In this document: in pieces, positions 8,550 to 17,298 of the stretch | Position numbering within the stretch: position 1 is the first letter of the stretch | How the letters are laid out: each line of letters opens with the position of its first letter | NCBI GenBank assembly: GCA_022447585.1 | Contig: JAKVAR010000009.1 | Location: 1-57,132 of the forward strand | DNA: 57,132 nucleotides | From: Crocinitomicaceae bacterium | GTDB taxonomy: Bacteria > Bacteroidota > Bacteroidia > Flavobacteriales_D > Crocinitomicaceae | Reading direction: 5' to 3' | Notes under the pieces: generated by a model | The model's input: only the letters and a program-made list of their open reading frames with translations | Databases searched by the model: none | Told to the model about the DNA's origin: nothing | Translations under genes and position numbers: made by a program

Positions 8550-9098
8550 ATGAATAAAACCAACACAGAATATACAAATGTAATCAATGTTTGTCGTGAT
8601 ATTTTTACGAAGAAAACAAAAGATTATGGAACTGCATGGCGTATACTAAGACCAAGTTCTTTAACGGATCAGCTTTTCATTAAAGCACAACGTATTCGCA
8701 CTGTTCAAGAAAATGGAGAGAGTAAGGTTGGTGAAAATATTGAAGATGAATTTGTTGCGATTGTAAATTACTGCATAATGGCGATTGTTCAGTTAAGAGA
8801 AACTGATTTAGTTGAGCTAGAATTACCAATACAAGAAGCTACCGATCTTTATGAGAAATACTTGAAAGAAGCTTTCCAATTGATGGTCAAGAAGAATCAC
8901 GATTACGGAGAGGCATGGCGAGATATGCGTGTAAGTTCTTTAACAGACTTGATCTTACAAAAGATTTATCGTGTGAAGCAAATTGAAGATAATAACGGAG
9001 AAACGATTATAAGTGAAGGAATTGATGCCAATTATTTCGATATGTTGAATTATGCTGTTTTTGCATTGATCCATATGGAAGTCGGACAAAAGAAATAG
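8550..9098 (+). CDS. DUF1599 domain protein with two tandem copies
   Basis: The protein holds two copies of the same unit. The first has TKDYGTAWRILRPSSLTDQL near residues 20-40, and the second has NHDYGEAWRDMRVSSLTDLI near residues 118-137. Each is followed by a helix rich in Arg/Lys (KAQRIR, KIYRVK) and a GENIEDE or EGIDANY stretch. DUF1599 has been proposed as a nucleotide-modification-associated domain, but no activity is established. I prefer the ATG at 8550 (MNKTNTEYTNV) to the in-frame ATG at 8535, because the latter lies inside the start of the divergent folP. It heads the forward operon that continues into the DoxX-like gene 9 nt downstream. Confidence 0.85.
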   Translation: MNKTNTEYTNVINVCRDIFTKKTKDYGTAWRILRPSSLTDQLFIKAQRIRTVQENGESKVGENIEDEFVAIVNYCIMAIVQLRETDLVELELPIQEATDLYEKYLKEAFQLMVKKNHDYGEAWRDMRVSSLTDLILQKIYRVKQIEDNNGETIISEGIDANYFDMLNYAVFALIHMEVGQKK

Positions 9099-9107
9099 AA
9101 ATAAAGG

Positions 9108-10988
9108 ATGAAAGAAAAAATTACAGTTCAAGGGAAATCTCTAATATTCAATTTAATATTTGTCTTGTTGAATCTAACTGGACTGACATTGATGGTCTTA
9201 GGTTTCCATGAAAAGTTTGAAGAACAAGCAACTTTATACCGATTATTAGGAACAATACTAATGCTGTTGAGTATATCAGGGCTAATAATTTTCAGGGGGA
9301 AGTATTTAATGTCGAGTGTTTCAAGAGTCATTGTTGGAGGCCTTTTTATTGTTTCGGGACTGGTGAAGGCCAATGATCCAATTGGTTTTTCATATAAGCT
9401 GGAAGAGTATTTTGAGGATGGCGCTCTGGCATTTAGAATTAAGGAATGGTTTTCTGCTCCAGGTTTCTCAATGGAGTTTTTTATGGATTATGCACTTTTA
9501 TTAAGCGTAGTGATATGTATTGCTGAGATTGTTCTTGGGGTTCTGACAATAATTGGAGGTAAGATTAAGTTGGTTTCTTATTCGATGCTATTGATGATGA
9601 TCTTCTTTACATTTCTTACTTGGCATACTGCAAACTGCGATGGTACGGTAAAATTTGTTGATCGCGATACTTACGCAATGACAGATCCTATTGCTCAAAT
9701 GAAAATTGATGAAGCAAAAGATAATAATGAGATTACTATTGTGTCACAAACGGCAACAGAATTGGTTGTTGACGAAATGAAAATGCCACAATGTGTTGAT
9801 GATTGTGGGTGTTTTGGTGATGCGATGAAAGGTTCTGTTGGTCGTTCATTAACGCCTAATGAATCCTTTTGGAAGGATATCGTTTTGGTGTACTTAGTTC
9901 TTTGGATTTTCGTTGCTCAATTTGTCATTAAACCAAATACTCGCAAAGAAAACATGATTTTTGTTGCAACATCAATGATCGTTATCATATTCTTCTCTTG
10001 GATTTTTGGCTGGTACTTCCCTGTCTTTTTCGGTTTGGCTTCTTTGATCGGAGCTCTTTGGGTTTTAAGAGTGGGAGGTAAGTTTTTGGGTAATTATTAC
10101 GGTGTTGCCTTGTTTGTTTCAATGCTTTGTGGTGTTATGGTATGGTACGTTTTAAGTTATCTGCCATTGAAAGACTACCGAGCTTACGCCGTTGGTTCGA
10201 ATTTAATAGAGAAAATGAATGATGGTGTAGAGGGAGTATACGAGAGTATGTTAGTGTATAAAAATACAAAGACTGGAGAGTTGGTTGAGTATTCTGCAAC
10301 ATCAACAGAGTATAACGAATCGAAAATATGGGATGATAAAGATTGGGCTTATGAAAGTATGGTTCAGAAAGCAATTGTTCCAACTAAGATTCCTTCAATT
10401 ACGGATCAATTTAATCCTTTCATTGGTATAGACGAAGTTTCCAATAATGAAATGAAATTAGATTCTGTGGCAATTCAAATGGCAGCATTAAACATTCCTG
10501 GACTAAGATTAAATGATGTATACGGGGAAACAGAAGTTGAAATTCCGATGAATGAATTCAACTTAACTGATTATGATTCGGAGAGTTTTATCATCTTGGA
10601 TACAATTACAATTAAGAATCCGAACATTACAGAAATTAGCATTCGCGACTATATTATTCATGCCGATAGGTTTGTTCTTGTGTCGTCTAAGAATTTGGAT
10701 GAGGCAGACTGGAGAAATATCGATAAGTTGAAAGAGATCCAAATTGCCTGTGAAGAAGCTAAGATTCCTTTTGTGATGATGTGCAGTGCGAGTCGGGATA
10801 GAATTAATGAATTTAAAAGAAAACACAACTTTACAGCTCCAATATTTGTAAATGATGAGACAGAATTGAAAGCAATTTCGAGGTCAAATCCTTCATTATT
10901 GGTGATAGAAAAGTCAGTTGTTAAAGGGAAGTATTCGTTTAGATCAACACCAACGAAAAAAGAATTTATAATTAAACACTTGAATTAA
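9108..10988 (+). CDS. BT_3928-like DoxX-family membrane protein with C-terminal soluble domain
   Basis: A 626-aa inner-membrane protein. The N-terminal half has about nine hydrophobic segments, including two before the DoxX-type stretch SGLVKANDPIGFSYKLEEYF near residues 82-101. A Cys-rich loop (MPQCVDDCGCFGDAMKGS) lies near residues 226-243. DoxX/MauE relatives act in quinone or redox chemistry, but this group is uncharacterised. Residues 440-626 form a soluble domain ending in a pattern like thioredoxin-fold proteins (FVLVSSKNLDEADWRNIDKL, then APIFVNDET), without a CxxC. In Bacteroidota this gene type commonly lies between a DUF1599 gene and tpiA, as here. Its stop overlaps the tpiA start by one base. 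Confidence 0.82.
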   Translation: MKEKITVQGKSLIFNLIFVLLNLTGLTLMVLGFHEKFEEQATLYRLLGTILMLLSISGLIIFRGKYLMSSVSRVIVGGLFIVSGLVKANDPIGFSYKLEEYFEDGALAFRIKEWFSAPGFSMEFFMDYALLLSVVICIAEIVLGVLTIIGGKIKLVSYSMLLMMIFFTFLTWHTANCDGTVKFVDRDTYAMTDPIAQMKIDEAKDNNEITIVSQTATELVVDEMKMPQCVDDCGCFGDAMKGSVGRSLTPNESFWKDIVLVYLVLWIFVAQFVIKPNTRKENMIFVATSMIVIIFFSWIFGWYFPVFFGLASLIGALWVLRVGGKFLGNYYGVALFVSMLCGVMVWYVLSYLPLKDYRAYAVGSNLIEKMNDGVEGVYESMLVYKNTKTGELVEYSATSTEYNESKIWDDKDWAYESMVQKAIVPTKIPSITDQFNPFIGIDEVSNNEMKLDSVAIQMAALNIPGLRLNDVYGETEVEIPMNEFNLTDYDSESFIILDTITIKNPNITEISIRDYIIHADRFVLVSSKNLDEADWRNIDKLKEIQIACEEAKIPFVMMCSASRDRINEFKRKHNFTAPIFVNDETELKAISRSNPSLLVIEKSVVKGKYSFRSTPTKKEFIIKHLN

Positions 10989-11734
10989 TGGCGCAAAAAA
11001 TTGTTGCGGGAAACTGGAAAATGAACCTTGATTTGGAGCAGTCGCTTCAATTGATAGAAGGATTAAATACTAAAGAATTTAAGAATGATGTGAGAGTGAT
11101 TGTATTCCCACCATCGCTCTTCCTTCAGCCAATCTCTGCTGTTTGTGATGGGTCATTTGAATTGGGCGTTCAGAATTTTAGTGAAAATGAAAAAGGCGCC
11201 TTTACAGGTGAGATTTCAATAAATCAAATTGAAAGTGTTGGCGGAACTGTTGGACTTATTGGTCATAGTGAGAGGAGAGCTTATAATGGAGAGTCAAATG
11301 AATTATTGAAGGCGAAAGTAAATCACTGTATTGAAAATAACTTTGATTTTATTTTTTGTTGTGGTGAACCATTATCAGTTAGAGAAGCAGGAAACGAATT
11401 ATCTTTTGTGAAAAAACAGCTTGAAGCAAGTTTGTTTCATTTAACTGCAGATCAAATTGCAGGAGGTGTTATTGCATATGAACCAGTATGGGCAATTGGA
11501 ACTGGAAAGACGGCTTCTGTCGCTCAAGCAGAGGATATGCATATGAATATTCGCTCTTGGTTAAATGAGAAATATGGAGCACAAGTTTCCAATAATGTTT
11601 CAATTTTATACGGTGGAAGCTGTAACGCTTCTAATGCAAAGGAATTATTAAGTTGTCCTAATGTTGATGGAGGCCTAATTGGTGGTGCCTCTCTAAAGGT
11701 GGATGATTTTAATGCAATTATACATTCTTATTAA
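10988..11734 (+). CDS. tpiA: Triosephosphate isomerase
   Basis: Interconverts dihydroxyacetone phosphate and glyceraldehyde 3-phosphate in glycolysis. The 248-aa protein is full length. N9 and K11 in AGNWKMN, the electrophile H93 in IGHSERR, the base E165 in AYEPVWAIGTGKTA, and the phosphate loop ILYGGSCNASN are all present. Overlaps of one base with the DoxX-like gene upstream and prmA downstream (TAATG at both ends) point to translational coupling within the operon. Confidence 0.98.
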   Translation: MAQKIVAGNWKMNLDLEQSLQLIEGLNTKEFKNDVRVIVFPPSLFLQPISAVCDGSFELGVQNFSENEKGAFTGEISINQIESVGGTVGLIGHSERRAYNGESNELLKAKVNHCIENNFDFIFCCGEPLSVREAGNELSFVKKQLEASLFHLTADQIAGGVIAYEPVWAIGTGKTASVAQAEDMHMNIRSWLNEKYGAQVSNNVSILYGGSCNASNAKELLSCPNVDGGLIGGASLKVDDFNAIIHSY

Positions 11735-12567
11735 TGGATACAATTGAGTTAACGGTAAACCTAAAGCCAAAAGATCCTTGGAGTGATATCCTTATCGCTG
11801 AATTGTCGGATAAAGGTTTCGACAGTTTTGTGAATACGCCGACTGGAGTCGTTGCGTATTGCGAGGCAACAGTTAATCTGGATCAAGTTGTTGAAGAAAC
11901 AATTTTAAATGGTGAGATGGCTGTTGAAATTGATTACTCGAAAAAAGTAATTCCTTACCAAAATTGGAATGCAAAATGGGAAGAGGATTTCCACCCGGTA
12001 TTTGTAGAAGATTATGCAACAATTGTTGCCCCTTTTCATAAGGATGTTGATACCCAAGGAATGGAAGTCATTATTCAACCGCAAATGTCATTTGGTACAG
12101 GGCATCATCAAACAACATGGATGATGACAAAAGCGCTTTTTGAATTAGATGTAATGCCTAAAGAAGTGCTTGATATGGGAACTGGTACTGGAGTGTTGGC
12201 CATTGTTGCAGAGAAGCTGGGAGCAAAGAATGTTTTGGCTATCGATATCGAAGATTGGTCAGCAATTAATGCTCAAGAGAACTGTGATCGCAATAACTGC
12301 AAAATTGTGACATGTCTATGCGGGGATATTGATAAAGTAGAAGGTGAGCGTTTTGGATTAATTATTGCCAATATCAATAAGAATATACTGAAATCACACA
12401 TGAAAATTTATGCAGAATCATTAGAACAAGGAGGTATATTATTATTGAGTGGGTTCTTTAAATCTGATGTGGATGAAATGGTAGAATATACAAGCGATTT
12501 TGACTTGGAGAAAACGAAAGTGTTCTCAAAAGACGAATGGGCGTTTATACAATTGAATAAAAAATAA
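11734..12567 (+). CDS. prmA: Ribosomal protein L11 methyltransferase
   Basis: A SAM-dependent enzyme that methylates ribosomal protein L11. The 277-aa sequence has the PrmA signature FGTGHHQTTWMM near residues 120-131 and SAM motif I VLDMGTGTGVLAIVAEKLGA near 145-164. The acidic motif II (AIDIEDWSA) and motif IV LIIANINKNIL follow. The last of these replaces the usual N-P-P-Y type block with the NIN form typical of PrmA. The N-terminal L11-recognition domain (about residues 1-60) is present, although Bacteroidota versions are divergent there. It sits between tpiA and the giant exported protein. Confidence 0.93.
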   Translation: MDTIELTVNLKPKDPWSDILIAELSDKGFDSFVNTPTGVVAYCEATVNLDQVVEETILNGEMAVEIDYSKKVIPYQNWNAKWEEDFHPVFVEDYATIVAPFHKDVDTQGMEVIIQPQMSFGTGHHQTTWMMTKALFELDVMPKEVLDMGTGTGVLAIVAEKLGAKNVLAIDIEDWSAINAQENCDRNNCKIVTCLCGDIDKVEGERFGLIIANINKNILKSHMKIYAESLEQGGILLLSGFFKSDVDEMVEYTSDFDLEKTKVFSKDEWAFIQLNKK

Positions 12568-12576
12568 AACTAGTTT

Positions 12577-15500
12577 ATGGGAGTGAAGTTTCTTTTAATA
12601 ACGATACTATTGATGTTTTCATCAATGACAATCGCACAGACTTATTCAAACGATAAAGAGAAATTTGTAAAAGAATTTCAAAAAGCTTTGAATGAATATG
12701 GTAAAGGCGAGTTTCACAATTTTGCAAAGAAAGACTTCCCCATTTTATTGTTAGAAACTTCTGATTTCCCAGATGCGTATTTTTCAACTATGGTTACTAC
12801 TTGTAATCAAATTGAAGCTAAGAAGCTAAAACCATATCCAGATGTATATAATTACGTGTATTCTGTAAGTGCGTTTGTGAAAACGGAGCAGTCTACCGAA
12901 AGTTATGATGCATGGCAGAGTTCGGTGGATAAATTATTGGGAAGTCGAAATGTCAAAAGGTTTTCTGGATTCATTGATATGTCTGCTGGATTCTTTTCTG
13001 AATCTAAAATTGCACAATCATCTAACTTTGCATGGTATTATATAGGTGGAAATTATCAGTTTAAATACGAAAAGAAAGCGTTTATTGATTTTGAAGGCGG
13101 GAATTTGGTTTGTAGGGTTATTTCTAAAAAGACAAAAGATAAAGGCGCAATTTTAGACAGTTTAAATGTTATCGCAACTTCTGGGCGTTATGATCCAAAC
13201 TTGAAAAAATGGATTGGTCAAGGGGGAAAAATTACATGGGAAAAGGTAGGTTTAGATCCTTCAAAAACATTTGCTGATGTGAAGAGCTATGATTTGTCAC
13301 TCAAAACATCAACATTACGAATTGATTCTGTTGATATGCATACTCCTTTCTTTGAATCGACGATTAAAGGGATGATGACTGAGCGTGCTTTTAAAGTGAA
13401 TAGAGAGGTAGATAAAGTTTATCCGCAATTTCTTTCCTTTGAGCGCAAACTTTTGATTAAAAATATTGTCCCAAATGTCGACTATGTAGGTGGTTTTGCT
13501 ATGCAAGGTGCAAGCTTTGTTGGTGCTGGAACGAATACTGATCTAGCACAAATTACGTACAAAAAAGATAATTCTCCTTTTATTCTGGCTAGAGCAAAGG
13601 AGATATTCGTAAAGAAGGACAAAATTTCTATCAGCAAGTCAATTATTTCAATGTATCTGAATACGGGAGATTCATTATATCATCCTGGAGTTAATTTCAA
13701 TTATGACTTGGAAAAAAAGAGCATTCAATTGGCAAGAACAAAATCGGGCTTAGGTCAGGCTCCTTTTCAAGATTCTTATCACCAACTTGATATCTATGTA
13801 CCTAAAGTGACATGGGATATCGATGCAGATAATGTATATTTTACGTATGAATTTGGTACAAGTCAGGAACAGAAAATTGCCTCATTTGAGTCGAAATCAT
13901 ATTTCGATGCTCAGGTTTATGATAAATTACAGGCACAAGCTCCGGTTCATCCGTTAGTCGCGCTTTCAAGATATTGTTATAAATACGATGAGTATGTCAT
14001 TTCTGAAGGCACTGCTTCAACGGCTCTAGGGATGACGGTTTCTCAGGCAAAATCAACGCTTCTTACGCTGTCGAACATGGGATTTATCAGTTATGATACA
14101 GAGAATAAAATCGTATCTATTAATGATAAACTTGAAACTTTTGTCAAAGCGAAGGCTGGTTCTAAAGACTATGATAATATTGTGTTTAAGTGCGACTTTC
14201 GACCAAAAGAATTGCGAGGATACTCAGATGATCAAATAAAAAAAGACCCTTACTTACAATCAATTCAGAAGCTTTATAAACGACAAAATGAAGAAAGAAG
14301 ACTGAAGGAAAACTTTGGTGTGTTAAACCTTACAACTTTAGATCTTGACCTAGAAGCTGTCGATAATGTGGTTATTTCAGCTTCAAAAAATACTGTTGTG
14401 TTTCCTGAAAATAGTGAAGTTAAGGTAAAGCAAAACCGCAATTTCAACTTTGGAGGATGGATCAATTCTGGTAAGCTTGAAGTGAATGCGAAAGCGGCGA
14501 AGTTCGAATATGATACCTATAAATTGAAATTGTTGAGTTCGGAGGAAGCTTTGTTTAGAGTGCGTCCATTGAGGAAAGAGCATGGGAATAAATCAATTGC
14601 TATGGTTTCAAGCCTGCGTGGTGTTTCTGGTGAGATATTGATTGATGATCCGCAGAATAAATCAGGAAATAAAAAAGGGTTTGAAAATTATCCACAATTG
14701 AATTCTACAACTACATCTAAGGTGTTTTATAATGCTCAAGATATTTATAGAGGAGTTTATGACAGTACTCGTTTCTATTATACTGTAGCTCCCTTTGAAC
14801 TTGATAGTTTAAATGACTTTAAAGAAAAGTCATTTAGGTTGAAAGGTGAATTGACTTCGGCTGGAATCTTCCCTAAAATAAAAGAGGATTTGAAGATTAT
14901 GCCGGATTATTCTTTTGGCTTTTCTACTAAGGCACCTTCAGGAGGGTATGAGTTTTACGGTACGGAGGCAAAATATGAGAATCAAATTGCACTATCGAAT
15001 AATGGCCTTCAAGGAGCTGGAACAATAAATTTTGTTCACTCAACTTCAGTTTCAAAAGCGTTAGCATTTCTTCCAGATTCTACTGTTGGTATTGCTCAAT
15101 TTGAAAATAGACCAATGGAAACTGGCGTTGAATTTCCTGATGTGACAGCCAATGATGCTTATATTACTTACATTCCCAAGGAACAAATATTAAAAGCGAA
15201 ATCAACGCCTAAAAATGAGATGTTATTCTTTAACAAAGAAGCTCGTTTTAGAGGTGTTGCAACCGTTCAACCTAACGGAATGACTGGGAATGGAATGATG
15301 ACTTTCGTAAGTGCTACTCTGATTTCTGATAATTTTGAATATTCTCGTTATGAAATCGATTCAGATACATCAAGTTTCAGTCTTAAAAATGATAATTCTG
15401 ATTTAGAAGAAGATCCTTTGGCATTTAAAACAGATAATGTTAATGCTCATGTTTCCTTTAAAGACAGAAACGGGGTGTTCAAATCAAATGAAGGTGAATC

Positions 15501-17187
15501 TATTGTTGAGTTTCCAGTGAATCAATATATGTGTAAAATGGATCAGTTTACTTGGTTAATGGATGAGTTGTCCATTGAAATGGAGAAAAAAGAAGATGCT
15601 CAATTAGCAATCAATTCAGGGGTTGATTTAGTTGGACCAAACTTTTTTTCAACTCACCCAAAACAAGATTCATTGCAATTTAGAGCACCAAAAGCAAAAT
15701 TCGATTTAAACGCGAAAACTATTTATTGTGAGAAAGTAGAGTATGTTGATATTGCAGATGCTAGGATCTATCCAGATAGTATGAGGTTAAATATTCGCAA
15801 GAAAGCGAAGATTGATAAATTGATAAATGCTGATATCGTTGCGAATTATATTACTAAATATCACAAGTTCGAAGATGCCGAAGTAGAAATTAAGGCGAGA
15901 AGAGATTATTCTGCAAAAGGTAATTATCCTTATTATGATGTCGACAGCAATGTGACCTATATTACAATGAACAATATTAGCTTAGATACTTCATACCAAA
16001 CAAAAGCATCCGGTGAAATTGCCTCTGAGGCGGGATTCAAGTTGAGTAATAAATTCGATTATTACGGAGATGTTGCTGTCAAAGCTGCGAATCCTTTAAT
16101 TAGTTTCTCTGGAGCTACACGTATTAATCATGAATGCGATAAGTTCGATAAGAATTGGATGGCATTTACTTCTGAGATTGACCCAAAGAATATTCAGATA
16201 CCAGTATCCCAAGAGATGAAAGATCTAGATGGTAAAGCAATTTCAGCAGGAATTGTTTGGAGAGATTCTCCTTCAACGGATAGTTTGAAGTTATATCCTA
16301 CTTTCTTATCTGCTTTAATTGATGAGAATGACCCAATCGTCATGACGTCAAATGGGTTTTTGCAATACAGTGATCAATCTAAAGAATTTCAAATTGGATC
16401 TAAAGATAAATTGATTAACAGAGGAGAAAAGGGAAATTATATCGCTCTGCATACAGAAAGTTGTTCCATGAATGGTGATGGAGTTATTTCTCTTGGAATG
16501 AATTATGGTGATGTAAATGTTGATGCTGTAGGTATTGTCAATTATAATCAACAATCTGGTGAAACCTCAATGAATATTACGGCTCGATTTGATATGGCTA
16601 TGGATAAAGGTTTAATGCAAGATGTAGCAACTCGAATAAATGCTATTCCTGGACTAAAACCAATGGATTTCAATTCTACCACTTTGGAACAAGCGGTTAT
16701 TGAATGGGATGATGAAAAAGCTGCTGATAAACTAAAGGATGAATATGTTAGACTTGGAGAGGTTAAAAAATTACCAGATGGTCTTCAGAAGTCTATGACA
16801 CTTTCAGGGTTGAGATTAAGTTCTTTTGATAATGATAAAGTTCAAGATAAAGGGTTAGTAACCAATGTTGAAAGCGCAGTACTTGTTTGTATGTATGGAA
16901 AACCTGTAATGAAGTATGTTCCTTTTAGAGCATTTTTCCAACAGATTTATTCCAAGGCTGGGGGCGATAAGTTTACGACTTATATTAATATACCTGGAGG
17001 TAGAGATTATTTCTTTCATTATTCAATGCAGAAGAAAGATGGTACGCTGAAAATTAAAACAGGAGATCAAGAATTGAGTGGTCCTTTAGCTGAAATGAAA
17101 GAGGATAAGCGTAAAAAGAAAAACTTCAAGTTTGAAGCAACTAATAATACAGTTTACTTAGCGAAGTTTATGAACTTATTTAAATAG
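12577..17187 (+). CDS. Giant exported protein of unknown function (1536 aa)
   Basis: I do not recognise a family. The protein starts with a clear Sec signal (residues 1-20, KFLLITILLMFSSMTIAQ), so it is exported. No other membrane helix is obvious. The body is beta-rich, with alternating short motifs and many recurring phrases about 25-40 residues apart, which suggests an elongated beta-solenoid or repeat structure. One more compact segment near residues 470-540 (ISEGTASTALGMTVSQAKST then LLTLSNMGFISYDTENKIV) has a winged-helix-like rhythm. The C-terminus ends KFMNLFK with no T9SS-type tail. It begins 9 nt after prmA and is followed 111 nt later by the second giant gene, so it is probably in the same operon. 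Confidence 0.8.
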   Translation: MGVKFLLITILLMFSSMTIAQTYSNDKEKFVKEFQKALNEYGKGEFHNFAKKDFPILLLETSDFPDAYFSTMVTTCNQIEAKKLKPYPDVYNYVYSVSAFVKTEQSTESYDAWQSSVDKLLGSRNVKRFSGFIDMSAGFFSESKIAQSSNFAWYYIGGNYQFKYEKKAFIDFEGGNLVCRVISKKTKDKGAILDSLNVIATSGRYDPNLKKWIGQGGKITWEKVGLDPSKTFADVKSYDLSLKTSTLRIDSVDMHTPFFESTIKGMMTERAFKVNREVDKVYPQFLSFERKLLIKNIVPNVDYVGGFAMQGASFVGAGTNTDLAQITYKKDNSPFILARAKEIFVKKDKISISKSIISMYLNTGDSLYHPGVNFNYDLEKKSIQLARTKSGLGQAPFQDSYHQLDIYVPKVTWDIDADNVYFTYEFGTSQEQKIASFESKSYFDAQVYDKLQAQAPVHPLVALSRYCYKYDEYVISEGTASTALGMTVSQAKSTLLTLSNMGFISYDTENKIVSINDKLETFVKAKAGSKDYDNIVFKCDFRPKELRGYSDDQIKKDPYLQSIQKLYKRQNEERRLKENFGVLNLTTLDLDLEAVDNVVISASKNTVVFPENSEVKVKQNRNFNFGGWINSGKLEVNAKAAKFEYDTYKLKLLSSEEALFRVRPLRKEHGNKSIAMVSSLRGVSGEILIDDPQNKSGNKKGFENYPQLNSTTTSKVFYNAQDIYRGVYDSTRFYYTVAPFELDSLNDFKEKSFRLKGELTSAGIFPKIKEDLKIMPDYSFGFSTKAPSGGYEFYGTEAKYENQIALSNNGLQGAGTINFVHSTSVSKALAFLPDSTVGIAQFENRPMETGVEFPDVTANDAYITYIPKEQILKAKSTPKNEMLFFNKEARFRGVATVQPNGMTGNGMMTFVSATLISDNFEYSRYEIDSDTSSFSLKNDNSDLEEDPLAFKTDNVNAHVSFKDRNGVFKSNEGESIVEFPVNQYMCKMDQFTWLMDELSIEMEKKEDAQLAINSGVDLVGPNFFSTHPKQDSLQFRAPKAKFDLNAKTIYCEKVEYVDIADARIYPDSMRLNIRKKAKIDKLINADIVANYITKYHKFEDAEVEIKARRDYSAKGNYPYYDVDSNVTYITMNNISLDTSYQTKASGEIASEAGFKLSNKFDYYGDVAVKAANPLISFSGATRINHECDKFDKNWMAFTSEIDPKNIQIPVSQEMKDLDGKAISAGIVWRDSPSTDSLKLYPTFLSALIDENDPIVMTSNGFLQYSDQSKEFQIGSKDKLINRGEKGNYIALHTESCSMNGDGVISLGMNYGDVNVDAVGIVNYNQQSGETSMNITARFDMAMDKGLMQDVATRINAIPGLKPMDFNSTTLEQAVIEWDDEKAADKLKDEYVRLGEVKKLPDGLQKSMTLSGLRLSSFDNDKVQDKGLVTNVESAVLVCMYGKPVMKYVPFRAFFQQIYSKAGGDKFTTYINIPGGRDYFFHYSMQKKDGTLKIKTGDQELSGPLAEMKEDKRKKKNFKFEATNNTVYLAKFMNLFK

Positions 17188-17298
17188 AATTGGATTGCAT
17201 GTTTATATCCTCTTTGAGGAAGAAATGACGTTTGAACCTTTTGTTGATTTAATCGTACTATAACATTGATTACTAATCTAATGTGTATGAATTGCTAA

